DNA from: Nitrospirota bacterium
GTDB taxonomy: Bacteria; Nitrospirota; 9FT-COMBO-42-15; HDB-SIOI813
Length of the DNA: 7,990 bases
Direction: 5' to 3'
Assembly (NCBI GenBank): GCA_016234155.1
Contig: JACRGZ010000075.1
Location: 1 to 7,990, forward strand
The position numbers and the translations under genes were made by a program. The notes under the pieces were generated by a model. It saw only the letters and a program-made list of their open reading frames with translations, did not search any database and had not been told where the DNA came from. Below are positions 1 through 6,182 of this stretch, in pieces; the first letter of the stretch is position 1; every line of letters begins with the position of its first letter.

Positions 1-199
1 AAAAACATATAACAAGAAATGAATAATGAAAATTTGCCTCAAAGAACTAAAAGAGACACAAAAAAACACTTAAACATTTTTCATTTTTTGTTTAGTGTTA
101 TTCATTATCATTAAGTTATTCAATATGCTGAGTAGTTACAAGCTAAAATCATGTTGCTACTATTATGAGACTGTTAATATCTTTAAATTTTAAATTTCT
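1..199. other. AT-rich non-coding region upstream of tsaD
   Basis: No convincing coding region is seen on either strand; the stretch is much richer in A and T than the genes that follow. It contains an imperfect inverted repeat (AACACTTAAAC at 65-75 against GTTTAGTGTT at 90-99, one bulged T) around a T-rich loop. With this composition the repeat may be chance, or it may be the remnant of a terminator for a gene to the left. The right end holds the candidate tsaD promoter. Confidence 0.6.
154..180 (+). promoter_or_regulatory. Candidate extended -10 promoter for tsaD
   Basis: TGtTAATAT at 172-180 fits an extended -10 (TGn followed by TAATAT, a one-base variant of TATAAT). A weak TTGCTA at 154-159 would be the -35, but its 15-nt spacer is short, so the extended TG would have to carry most of the recognition. 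Transcription would start near 187, giving a leader of only about 13 nt before the tsaD ATG. This rests on motif reading alone. Confidence 0.3.
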
Positions 200-1237
200 A
201 TGACCTACATCCTTGCCATAGAGACATCTTGTGATGAGACGGCTGCGGCTATTCTCAAAGACGGACGCTATGTATTATCTAATATCGTTGGACTCCAGTG
301 GGGCATACATAAAAGATACGGAGGGATAGTCCCTGAGCTGGCCTGCCGGCTGCATATAGAGGTCATATATCCGATAGTTGAAGAGGCCGTAAAAAAATCA
401 GGCATCACATTAAGAGATATAGATGCTATAGCGGTAACATCCGGTCCGGGTCTTATAGGTGCGCTCCTCGTAGGTGTCTCATTTGCGAAGGCGCTGTCAT
501 ATTCGCTGAATATCCCAATTATTCAGGTGAATCATCTGGAAGGGCACCTGTGGGCTATATTCTTGGAAAGGAGGGTCCCTAAGCCCTTTATAGGGTTGGT
601 AGTGTCAGGGGGACATACAAACCTCTACATAGTTGAGGACGTGGGGAAATACAGACTGCTTGGCAGTACACGAGATGACGCAGCAGGTGAGGCATTTGAC
701 AAGGTGGCAAAGATATTAGGGCTTGGCTTTCCAGGGGGGCCTGCTATTGAGAGATGTGCAGAGGCTGGAGACCCTGACGCTGTGAGCTTCCCCAGGGCAC
801 TTTCCGGGAAGAAGGGGTTTGACTTCAGCTTTAGTGGCATAAAAACTGCAGTATTAAATTATATAAGAATGAGATATTATATGCCGCACGTTGATGATAT
901 ACCTGAGGCTTTAGCCGGTCAGGAGAGATTCAAGGCTGATATTGCATCAAGCTTTCAGCAGGCTGTAGTGGATGTCCTTGTATCAAAGACTATAGGCGCG
1001 GTGCGTCAGATGGGGCTTGGCAGGGTTGTAATATCAGGCGGCGTGGCGTGTAATAAACTGCTCAGGGAGAGGATGAGAGATGAGGCGAAGAGACACGGGA
1101 TAAAGGTCTATATCCCGGCGCCTGAATACTGCACTGACAACGCCGCCATGATTGCATGGGTCGGATACAGGTATTTTAAAAAAGGGATATTTGCTGACCT
1201 GAGGCTGAATCCTGATGCACGGAGCAGAATTGGGTAG
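200..1237 (+). CDS. tsaD: tRNA N6-adenosine threonylcarbamoyltransferase TsaD (Gcp/Kae1/YgjD family)
   Basis: TsaD transfers the threonylcarbamoyl group of threonylcarbamoyl-AMP (made by TsaC) to N6 of A37 in tRNAs reading ANN codons. It acts in the cytoplasm with TsaB and TsaE. The 345-residue length is normal for the family. The family landmarks appear in order: ETSCDETAAA at residues 8-17; GPGLIGAL at 82-89; the metal-binding HxxxH (H112 and H116 in NHLEGH); SGGHT at 136-140; GEAFDKVAK at 163-171; FPGGP at 177-181; FSFSGIKT at 209-216; and the third metal ligand D313 in CTDNAA near the C-terminus. All expected key residues are present, so the gene looks intact. The ATG at 200 gives the usual N-terminus (xxILAIETSCDET). 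No Shine-Dalgarno sequence is visible in the AT-rich bases before it, so initiation may be weak or nearly leaderless. A heptamer-repeat hairpin starts 9 bp after the stop. Confidence 0.97.
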   Translation: MTYILAIETSCDETAAAILKDGRYVLSNIVGLQWGIHKRYGGIVPELACRLHIEVIYPIVEEAVKKSGITLRDIDAIAVTSGPGLIGALLVGVSFAKALSYSLNIPIIQVNHLEGHLWAIFLERRVPKPFIGLVVSGGHTNLYIVEDVGKYRLLGSTRDDAAGEAFDKVAKILGLGFPGGPAIERCAEAGDPDAVSFPRALSGKKGFDFSFSGIKTAVLNYIRMRYYMPHVDDIPEALAGQERFKADIASSFQQAVVDVLVSKTIGAVRQMGLGRVVISGGVACNKLLRERMRDEAKRHGIKVYIPAPEYCTDNAAMIAWVGYRYFKKGIFADLRLNPDARSRIG

Positions 1238-1246
1238 GCATAAAGT

Positions 1247-1313
1247 ATAGGGTCATGGGTCAAGGGTCATGTCAATCTCCTTTGACCCATGACCCATGAC
1301 CCTTGACCCTATA
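1247..1313. repeat. GGGTCA heptamer palindrome, copy 1 (possible terminator)
   Basis: The left arm begins TATA and has three 7-bp units (GGGTCAT, GGGTCAA, GGGTCAT). A loop of about 12 nt (GTCAATCTCCTT) follows, then a right arm of four units (TGACCCA twice, TGACCCT twice) ending ATA. The arms could form a long hairpin in RNA just after tsaD and might stop transcription, although there is no proper U-tract. The loop and flanks match copy 2 at 3797-3869, so this is a dispersed element and not just a simple-sequence run. Confidence 0.85.
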
Positions 1314-1345
1314 AAAATTGGGGATAACACCCCACGCTACAATTC

Positions 1346-1380
1346 CCCTCCCCCTTGATGGGGGAGGGATAGGGTGGGGG
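1346..1380. repeat. C-rich/G-rich hairpin repeat before the kelch lipoprotein gene
   Basis: CCCTCCCCC (1346-1354) pairs perfectly with GGGGGAGGG (1360-1368) around a TTGAT loop. A further G-rich run (AGGGTGGGGG, 1371-1380) follows. The style resembles the CCCCCTTTA palindromes at 3151 and 7556, but the sequence is different. The G-rich end lies 14-24 nt before the ATG at 1395, so it may influence translation of that gene. Only one copy is seen in the window. Confidence 0.6.
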
Positions 1381-1394
1381 TGAAAGTGGCCATC

Positions 1395-3122
1395 ATGCAA
1401 TCACGTAAACTCATTTCAAGTTTCTTTATCCTCCTTCTCCTCACAGGCTGCGGAAGTGGCGGGTCTGGAAATACAAGCAGCTCATCAACTTTTTTCCTTG
1501 ATTACGGACTTCATGAAGGTGATATGATTAATGTTCAGATAATGACATCCGAGGGGATACGTCAATGGACGGATACATCAGAGCCTTCAGCAAGTGATAC
1601 CGGCTATCAAAATACAGCTTTACTTGATGCTGGAACAACCATTCAGTTATCAGCTATTGGCTCTGACATAAGCGGGATACGTTATAATAATGTACCTGTA
1701 GAATGGTTATCTGATAACCCATCGGTGGCTGTTGTAGACAATAACGGCACAGTTACAGGAAAGTCTCCAGGAGAGGCTACTGTTAAAGCACAATTCAGTA
1801 TGGAAGACGGCGCCGTAATCAGTGATAATATCGTCGTAACTGTCCTGCCATCTCCTGTTGCAGGCAAGGCGTGGGTGGCGTCAAAGGTCTCCTTACCACA
1901 GCCCATATGGGACCATGCATCCGTTATATGGAATGGATACCTGTACGTCGCCGGTGGGAATGCCGGATGCAGGATAGATCTCCAGACTTATCAGTTTAGC
2001 GATTGCGGGTTTACAAACGAGGTCTATTATGCCCCTGTAAATCAGGACGGTTCCATAGGAACCTTTATGGCAACCACACCAATGCCCCGAATCCTCAAGG
2101 GACATGCCATGGTGGCATATAATGACTATATGTATATCATTGGGGGTATTGTAAATCCAGTATTTTTAAATCAAACTTACCCTTGTCAAGTGCAAGACCC
2201 CTTAAATAACCCCTACGATCCCAATAATCCTAATGATATCATTACAAGCTGTGAAGATTTTAAGACAATATTAAATGAAAAGGTCTACTATGCAAAGATA
2301 AATTCTGATGGCAGCATAGGCGAGTGGAAGCCGACGGAACCTCTACCTCCTTCTAAAGGGATACCTATTGATAAGTCGGAGAAGTCCGGTCTTTTTGCCC
2401 TCTCGGCAGCTGCGCATACTATAACCGGCGATGGCAGCAATAACGGTTATATTTATGTAACAGGTGGGTGGAGTACCGAATTGGAGACGAATGTCCGCCA
2501 GGTGTTAATAGGCGTAATAAAAGGTGATGGAAGTATTGACACATGGATCCATGACGATAAGTTAGACCTCCCGTATGACCTCAGCAAACATGCCTCTGTT
2601 ACAGCGACGGTTAACGGGAGTGATTACCTCTACATAATAGGTGGGAACAGTGGTAAAATAGGTTCCCCCCAGAAATTCCACAACGAGATCTATTATGCAA
2701 AGATAGCAAGTGATGGTATACTTGCCGAAACAGAGGATAATGGCATACTTTCCGTCTGGAAGCATTCTTCCAATAGCCTCCCGGTTCAATTGATAGACCA
2801 TGCTGCTATATCTGCCGATAAATATATATTTGTCTTAGGTGGCAGGGATGGAGATGACGAACAGGACAAAAATGACGAAAAGACCCCATACAATATATGG
2901 GATAAGGTCTACCTTTATACCATTAACGACGACGGCGACCTTGGGGTAATGAACAGATACCCAGACTTACCTGAACCCCTTTTCCATCACGCTGCCGTTG
3001 CCGATATAAATAAATCTGACGGTTCTATAAAAAATATATATGTCACAGGAGGCGCAGGTGGGAATACATGGCTGCAGGAAAACAGAAAGAGCAGCGTATA
3101 TTATCTTACAGATACACCATAA
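1395..3122 (+). CDS. Lipoprotein with a Big2 (Ig-like) domain and a kelch-type beta-propeller
   Basis: This is a 575-residue exported lipoprotein. Residues 1-19 form a type II signal peptide: charged QSRK, hydrophobic core, and lipobox LLTGC with the acylated Cys at 19. A Gly/Ser-rich tether follows. Residues about 76-151 look like a bacterial Ig-like Big2 domain (VEWLSDNPSVAVVDNNGTVTGKSPGEATV). From about 170 to the end there are six kelch-like motifs, each a pattern of HA-x-V/A, then Y/I-hydrophobic-V/I, then GG (for example YLYVAGG, YMYIIGG, YIYVTGG, YLYIIGG, YIFVLGG, IYVTGG). They alternate with a second strand motif of the type VYYAKINSDGSIGEW, which predicts a roughly six-bladed propeller. 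No catalytic residues are recognisable; binding or adhesion at the cell surface is a guess. The frame opens at a GTG at 1374, but the ATG at 1395 places the signal peptide at the N-terminus and is preferred. Possible start-proximal purines (GTGAAAG) precede it. Confidence 0.85.
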   Translation: MQSRKLISSFFILLLLTGCGSGGSGNTSSSSTFFLDYGLHEGDMINVQIMTSEGIRQWTDTSEPSASDTGYQNTALLDAGTTIQLSAIGSDISGIRYNNVPVEWLSDNPSVAVVDNNGTVTGKSPGEATVKAQFSMEDGAVISDNIVVTVLPSPVAGKAWVASKVSLPQPIWDHASVIWNGYLYVAGGNAGCRIDLQTYQFSDCGFTNEVYYAPVNQDGSIGTFMATTPMPRILKGHAMVAYNDYMYIIGGIVNPVFLNQTYPCQVQDPLNNPYDPNNPNDIITSCEDFKTILNEKVYYAKINSDGSIGEWKPTEPLPPSKGIPIDKSEKSGLFALSAAAHTITGDGSNNGYIYVTGGWSTELETNVRQVLIGVIKGDGSIDTWIHDDKLDLPYDLSKHASVTATVNGSDYLYIIGGNSGKIGSPQKFHNEIYYAKIASDGILAETEDNGILSVWKHSSNSLPVQLIDHAAISADKYIFVLGGRDGDDEQDKNDEKTPYNIWDKVYLYTINDDGDLGVMNRYPDLPEPLFHHAAVADINKSDGSIKNIYVTGGAGGNTWLQENRKSSVYYLTDTP

Positions 3123-3150
3123 ATCACTGGTAATCCCACATTACCCCTGT

Positions 3151-3200
3151 AATCCCCCTTCTTTTTCCCCCTTTATTAAAGGGGGATTAAGGGGGATTAA
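3151..3200. repeat. CCCCCTTTA palindromic repeat at the 5' end of the transglycosylase gene
   Basis: The inner arms CCCCCTTTA (3167-3175) and TAAAGGGGG (3177-3185) are perfectly complementary. The outer arms AATCCCCCTT (3151-3160) and AAGGGGGATT (3189-3198) are perfectly complementary too, with a short mismatched stretch between. The same family, with the same AATCCCCC ends, is found inside the P-type ATPase gene at 7556-7676. The right arm is rich in AAGGGGG, which resembles a ribosome binding site. Confidence 0.85.
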
Positions 3201-3783
3201 TAGGTGGATAACCCTTGCCTTTTTATTTTCCTTCCTGGTTATTTTTACAACCGTTACCAATGTAAAGGCAGGAATCTATACCTATGAGGACGAAAACGGG
3301 ACAGTCCATTTCACCAACGTCCCAACAGACCCGCAATTCAGGATGATAATACCGCCGGAAGAAGAAAAGACAGAGGTTATCAGCAAAAAAGTGCAAGGAG
3401 ACTTCCATAGGTTAATAGTTGAAAAGTCATATAAGTATGGACTTGACCCTGCACTTGTGAAGGCAGTGATTGCTGTAGAGTCAGATTTTAATCCCAAGGC
3501 TGTCTCAGAAAAAGGTGCAAGGGGGCTTATGCAGTTGATGCCTATGACGGCACGGGAGCTTGGTGTGTATAACTTATTTGACCCTGTAGACAATGTTGAT
3601 GGCGGTACGAGATATCTGAAGTATCTCTTAGATTACTTTAACTGGGATATTGATCTGGCATTAGCGGCCTACAACGCCGGAATATCAAGGGTGCTGACAC
3701 ACTCAGGAATACCACCGATACCTGAAACAATGCGCTATGTTAGTAAGGTAAGGAGCGTCTACAGGAAGTACATCTTGCAGTAG
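3196..3783 (+). CDS. Lytic transglycosylase (SLT family 1) with N-terminal DUF4124-like segment; start codon unclear
   Basis: This periplasmic enzyme would cleave the MurNAc-GlcNAc bond of peptidoglycan with formation of 1,6-anhydroMurNAc. From the N-terminus it has: a signal peptide-like stretch (NRWITLAFLFSFLVIFTTV, then NVKAG); a DUF4124-like segment (GIYTYEDENGTVHFTNVP); and the SLT domain with the family signature ESDFNPKAVSEKGARGLMQL. The catalytic Glu is encoded at 3478-3480. Downstream are NVDGGTRYLKYLL and LALAAYNAG, both typical of the family. The start is the oddity. The frame is open from an ATG at 3040, but that lies 83 bp inside the kelch gene and would put about 55 non-signal residues in front. 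Between 3043 and the signal peptide there is no in-frame ATG, GTG or TTG. The listed start is an ATT at 3196, chosen only because it directly precedes the signal peptide; ATA at 3208 is an alternative. The next in-frame ATG (3343) would remove the signal peptide and most of the DUF4124-like part. Confidence 0.85.
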   Translation: MNRWITLAFLFSFLVIFTTVTNVKAGIYTYEDENGTVHFTNVPTDPQFRMIIPPEEEKTEVISKKVQGDFHRLIVEKSYKYGLDPALVKAVIAVESDFNPKAVSEKGARGLMQLMPMTARELGVYNLFDPVDNVDGGTRYLKYLLDYFNWDIDLALAAYNAGISRVLTHSGIPPIPETMRYVSKVRSVYRKYILQ

Positions 3784-3796
3784 GGTGGGGAATTTT

Positions 3797-3869
3797 TATA
3801 GGGTCATGGGTCAAGGGTCATGGGTCATGTCCATCCTCCTTGACCCTTGACCCTTGACCCATGACCCAT
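3797..3869. repeat. GGGTCA heptamer palindrome, copy 2, overlapping the nadB 3' end
   Basis: The left arm is TATA followed by four 7-bp units (GGGTCAT, GGGTCAA, GGGTCAT, GGGTCAT). The loop is GTCCATCCTCCT. The right arm has four units (TGACCCT twice, TGACCCA twice). The sequence AATTTTTATAGGGTCA at the left edge reappears, inverted, at the right edge of copy 1. It lies between the convergent transglycosylase and nadB genes, where a two-way terminator would be expected. It also supplies the last 18 codons and the stop codon of nadB. Confidence 0.88.
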
Positions 3870-5421
3870 TCTTAACCCGGATATGTTTCTTCTTCCCGCT
3901 CCACTCAGGGAAATCTTCCCTGAAGTGCGTCCCAACGCTCTCCCTCCTCCTGATGGCAGACTGAACTATAAGCCTTGCTGCAACTAACATATTGGCAAGC
4001 TCTAATTCCTTTCTTGTAAGGCCGTGTCCGCTGATTCTGCCGGTAAGAATATCAATCTTTTCCAATGCATCGTTTAATGGGATACTAGAGCGGATTATCC
4101 CGGCGTTATTCCACATTATTCTCTTCAGATTTTCCCTCACATCCATTGTCCTGAATGACTTTGGTGCGGCATGAGTACGGCTCCAGGTCTTGACCCGTAT
4201 GTCTGAATCGTGAATCCTGATACGGTCAGGGATCTTAACCCCCTCTGTATATGATGCCGCGGCTATGCCGGCCCGTACCCCAAAGACGAGCCCCTCCAAC
4301 AGCGAATTACTGGCAAGGCGGTTAGCCCCATGCACACCGGTACATGCCACCTCACCCGCTGCAAAAAGCCCTTCTATAGAACTGCGTCCCCTCGTATCTG
4401 TCCCGACCCCGCCTATCATAAAATGTGCGGCAGGGCTTACAGGGATCATATCCTTTGTAATGTCTATACCGTATCTAAGACATGCAGTGTATGTTGCGGG
4501 AAACCTTTCTTTCAGTATAGTCGGCCTTATATGTGTGGCATCAAGCAGGACATACTCCCCGCCGCCCTTCTTTATCTCCCGGACAATGGCCCTTGATAAC
4601 TCGTCCCTTGGTGCAAGCTCACCGAGCGGGTGATAGTCCGGCATAAAACGCCTGTTGTATATATTCCTCAGAATAGCCCCTTCCCCTCTCATTGCCTCTG
4701 TGATAAGGAAAGAGGGCGCCCCTGGAAGCGCAAAAGTGGTTGGGTGGAACTGGACAAACTCCATATCTGACAGGACAGCCCCTGCCCTGTATGCCGCGGC
4801 CATCCCGTCTCCGGTAGCCCCTGATGGGTTTGTAGTGTGCAGATAGATCTGTCCGGCCCCCCCTGTAGTGAGGATTGTGGTCTTTGCTATAACCGGATAT
4901 ACCTTACCGCTCTCTTCGTCTAACAGGACAGCCCCCACGCACCTGTCATCCCTGATCATAAGGTCTATGACGAAATGTTTGGGCAGTTTCGTTATTCTGT
5001 GACTCTCAAGCGCCTTTTCCCTGAGGACCCTTACGATCTCCTCCCCGGTGGAGTCCTTAAAATGCAGAATCCGTCGCCTGCTGTGCGCACCTTCAAGCCC
5101 TATCAGGAATTCACCATCACCTTTATCAAAACTGACCCCCCATTCAATAAGTTGTTGCACTAAAGGCGGGCCGTTTTCGACAAGTATCTTTACAGCCATT
5201 TTTTTGCACAGCCCAGCCCCGGTCCTCAGCGTGTCATCTATGTGATATTCAGCGCTGTCATCCTCTCCAATAACTACCGCAATACCACCCTGGGCATAGC
5301 TTGAACTGCTCTTAAATGACCGATCTTTTGTTGCTATAAGCACCTTGCCATGATTGCTTAACTCGATAGCAGCCCGCAGTCCTGCAATGCCGCTGCCTAT
5401 GATAAGAAAATCAGTTTTCAT
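3811..5421 (-). CDS. nadB: L-aspartate oxidase NadB
   Basis: NadB is a cytoplasmic FAD enzyme that oxidises L-aspartate to iminoaspartate, the first step of de novo NAD synthesis; NadA then makes quinolinate. The 536-residue length is close to the E. coli enzyme (540). Landmarks are the Rossmann FAD motif GSGIAG (9-14), SSYAQGGIA (40-48), EGAHSRRRILH (110-120), TTGGAGQIY (185-193), EFVQFHPT (221-228), PRDELSRAI (271-279), HFMIGG (333-338) and GEVACTGVHGANRLASNSLL (356-375). By spacing, H226, R272, H333 and R368 correspond to catalytic or substrate residues H244, R290, H351 and R386 of E. coli NadB, so the enzyme should be active. Its start codon overlaps the stop of the upstream lipoprotein gene (ATGA), indicating translational coupling. 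nadA and nadC are not in the window. The last 18 residues (519-536, GSWVKGQGSRRMDMTHDP) and the stop are encoded by the GGGTCA palindrome and are not part of the conserved enzyme. Confidence 0.96.
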   Translation of the reverse strand: MKTDFLIIGSGIAGLRAAIELSNHGKVLIATKDRSFKSSSSYAQGGIAVVIGEDDSAEYHIDDTLRTGAGLCKKMAVKILVENGPPLVQQLIEWGVSFDKGDGEFLIGLEGAHSRRRILHFKDSTGEEIVRVLREKALESHRITKLPKHFVIDLMIRDDRCVGAVLLDEESGKVYPVIAKTTILTTGGAGQIYLHTTNPSGATGDGMAAAYRAGAVLSDMEFVQFHPTTFALPGAPSFLITEAMRGEGAILRNIYNRRFMPDYHPLGELAPRDELSRAIVREIKKGGGEYVLLDATHIRPTILKERFPATYTACLRYGIDITKDMIPVSPAAHFMIGGVGTDTRGRSSIEGLFAAGEVACTGVHGANRLASNSLLEGLVFGVRAGIAAASYTEGVKIPDRIRIHDSDIRVKTWSRTHAAPKSFRTMDVRENLKRIMWNNAGIIRSSIPLNDALEKIDILTGRISGHGLTRKELELANMLVAARLIVQSAIRRRESVGTHFREDFPEWSGKKKHIRVKNGSWVKGQGSRRMDMTHDP

Positions 5422-5957
5422 TTCAGCCTGCCTGAAATTCCAAATGGGCTATCCCCTTTGACACCTATAATATGGATGCTGTCCCCGTAAAGAACCAGGA
5501 TAACCGCACTGCCGCCTTCCCTATATGTCTTCTCAACATCCTTCCATGTACCGTTCCAATGAGCAGAGATATTCACTTTTTCCTTTTCAACCTCTATCCT
5601 GTCTATAAAAAGGCTCAAGGATATATCGTTGAATCTTGCTGTATCCTGCATGATTACCCTTTTAATATCTCCTTCTTCTAAATATTCTTTTGAGAACATG
5701 CTGATTAACCGCTCATCGCGTTGTTCGTATAATCCCTTTAGCTCATTTACGAAGTCAACGCTCTTCCCTATCCTGACTGCGTCTTCTGAAAGGATCTCTT
5801 TTCCGGCGCAGCCGGCCATAATGGTAAACAACAAAAACAAGAACGTAGCGCCGGTCTTTATGGCCGGCTTTAAACGTGAAACGTGAGACGTGAGACGAAT
5901 TCCATCTCCCTGTAAGTCACGTCTAATATATGTTAACATGGGTAGCAAAACTATCAT
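5418..5957 (-). CDS. Small lipoprotein of unknown function, coupled to nadB
   Basis: This 179-residue protein is not one I recognise. A lipoprotein signal is clear: hydrophobic TGATFLFLLFT, then lipobox IMAGC with Cys50. The mature part (about 130 residues) reads as one small mixed alpha/beta domain. It has a helix with FVNELKGLYEQRDERLISMF, then strands such as LSLFIDRIEVEKEKVNISAHWNGTW and SAVILVLYGDSIHIIGV. The length and pattern would suit an NTF2-like fold, but that is a guess. The part before the signal core is unusually long: residues 21-29 (RLTSHVSRL) are encoded by ACGTGAR heptamer repeats, so the n-region seems to have been lengthened by repeat sequence. An in-frame ATG at 5939 (Met7) is an equally possible start; neither has a visible Shine-Dalgarno sequence. 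The stop overlaps the nadB start by ATGA, so the two are co-translated. A functional link with NAD synthesis is not implied. Confidence 0.75.
   Translation of the reverse strand: MIVLLPMLTYIRRDLQGDGIRLTSHVSRLKPAIKTGATFLFLLFTIMAGCAGKEILSEDAVRIGKSVDFVNELKGLYEQRDERLISMFSKEYLEEGDIKRVIMQDTARFNDISLSLFIDRIEVEKEKVNISAHWNGTWKDVEKTYREGGSAVILVLYGDSIHIIGVKGDSPFGISGRLK
5874..5897. repeat. ACGTGAR heptamer tandem array inside a lipoprotein gene
   Basis: The array reads ACGTGAA, ACGTGAG, ACGTGAG and a partial ACG: three perfect-length 7-bp units and a remnant. A related single CACGTCT follows shortly after (5918-5924, minus-strand reading AGACGTG). On the minus strand the array is free of stop codons and gives the peptide RLTSHVSR in the signal-peptide n-region. 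Confidence 0.75.
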
Positions 5958-6028
5958 GGAAGCTATAGTAAGTCAAGAATTCCTTGATTTTTTTATCCAT
6001 ATAGTGTAAACAGATACGCCATTTATGA

Positions 6029-6154
6029 GACGACTTCGTAAAAAGTCCATCTGCTGTGTTGCACTGCATCCTTCGTCATTGCGGCGTAACTATGAGTACG
6101 CCTCATTCCTCAGGATTTGTGCGCCTTGCATATGGAGCTTTTTACGAAGTCGTC
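6029..6154. mobile_element. 126-bp MITE-like inverted repeat
   Basis: The terminal arms are GACGACTTCGTAAAAAG (6029-6045) and CTTTTTACGAAGTCGTC (6138-6154), an exact 17-bp inverted repeat. It extends inward as TCCAT/ATGGA with one offset base. The interior is itself partly self-complementary (GGCGTA at 6083-6088 against TACGCC at 6097-6102), so the whole could fold into a long branched hairpin. No ORF lies inside. The structure fits a non-autonomous miniature element or a large REP-like element in the divergent promoter region; a clear target-site duplication was not seen. Confidence 0.7.
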
Positions 6155-6165
6155 CGCTGTCTATA

Positions 6166-6182
6166 CTTTTTACGAGGCTGTC
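6166..6182 (+). repeat. Degenerate half-copy of the MITE end, containing the ATPase ribosome binding site
   Basis: CTTTTTACGAGGCTGTC matches the right arm of the 6029-6154 element (CTTTTTACGAAGTCGTC) at 14 of 17 positions. Its altered bases create GAGG (6174-6177), which lies 5 nt before the ATG at 6183 and fits a Shine-Dalgarno site. The half-copy ends exactly where the ATPase coding sequence begins. Confidence 0.55.

Noticed and set aside
65..99. Inverted repeat AACACTTAAAC / GTTTAGTGTT as an operator or terminator
   Set aside because: One bulge, very AT-rich surroundings and no upstream gene in the window; chance cannot be excluded, so it is only mentioned in the region note.
1374..1394. 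GTG at 1374 as start of the kelch lipoprotein
   Set aside because: It would add seven residues coded by the G-rich repeat edge before a normal lipoprotein signal; ATG 1395 gives a standard signal peptide.
3204..3206. GTG at 3204 as start of the transglycosylase
   Set aside because: It is in another frame; reading from it gives no signal peptide and does not reach the SLT domain without a frameshift.
1247..3869. CRISPR array
   Set aside because: The repeats are short tandem 7-bp units and single palindromes; there are no regularly spaced unique spacers and no cas genes.
3992..5245. Several plus-strand open frames opposite nadB
   Set aside because: nadB is conserved along the whole stretch; these frames have no recognisable domain and are explained as antisense shadows.
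5984..6012. TTGATT (5984-5989) with TAAACA (6007-6012), 17-bp spacer, as promoter of the ATPase
   Set aside because: The -10 match is poor and AT-rich sequence gives many such pairs; not strong enough to list.
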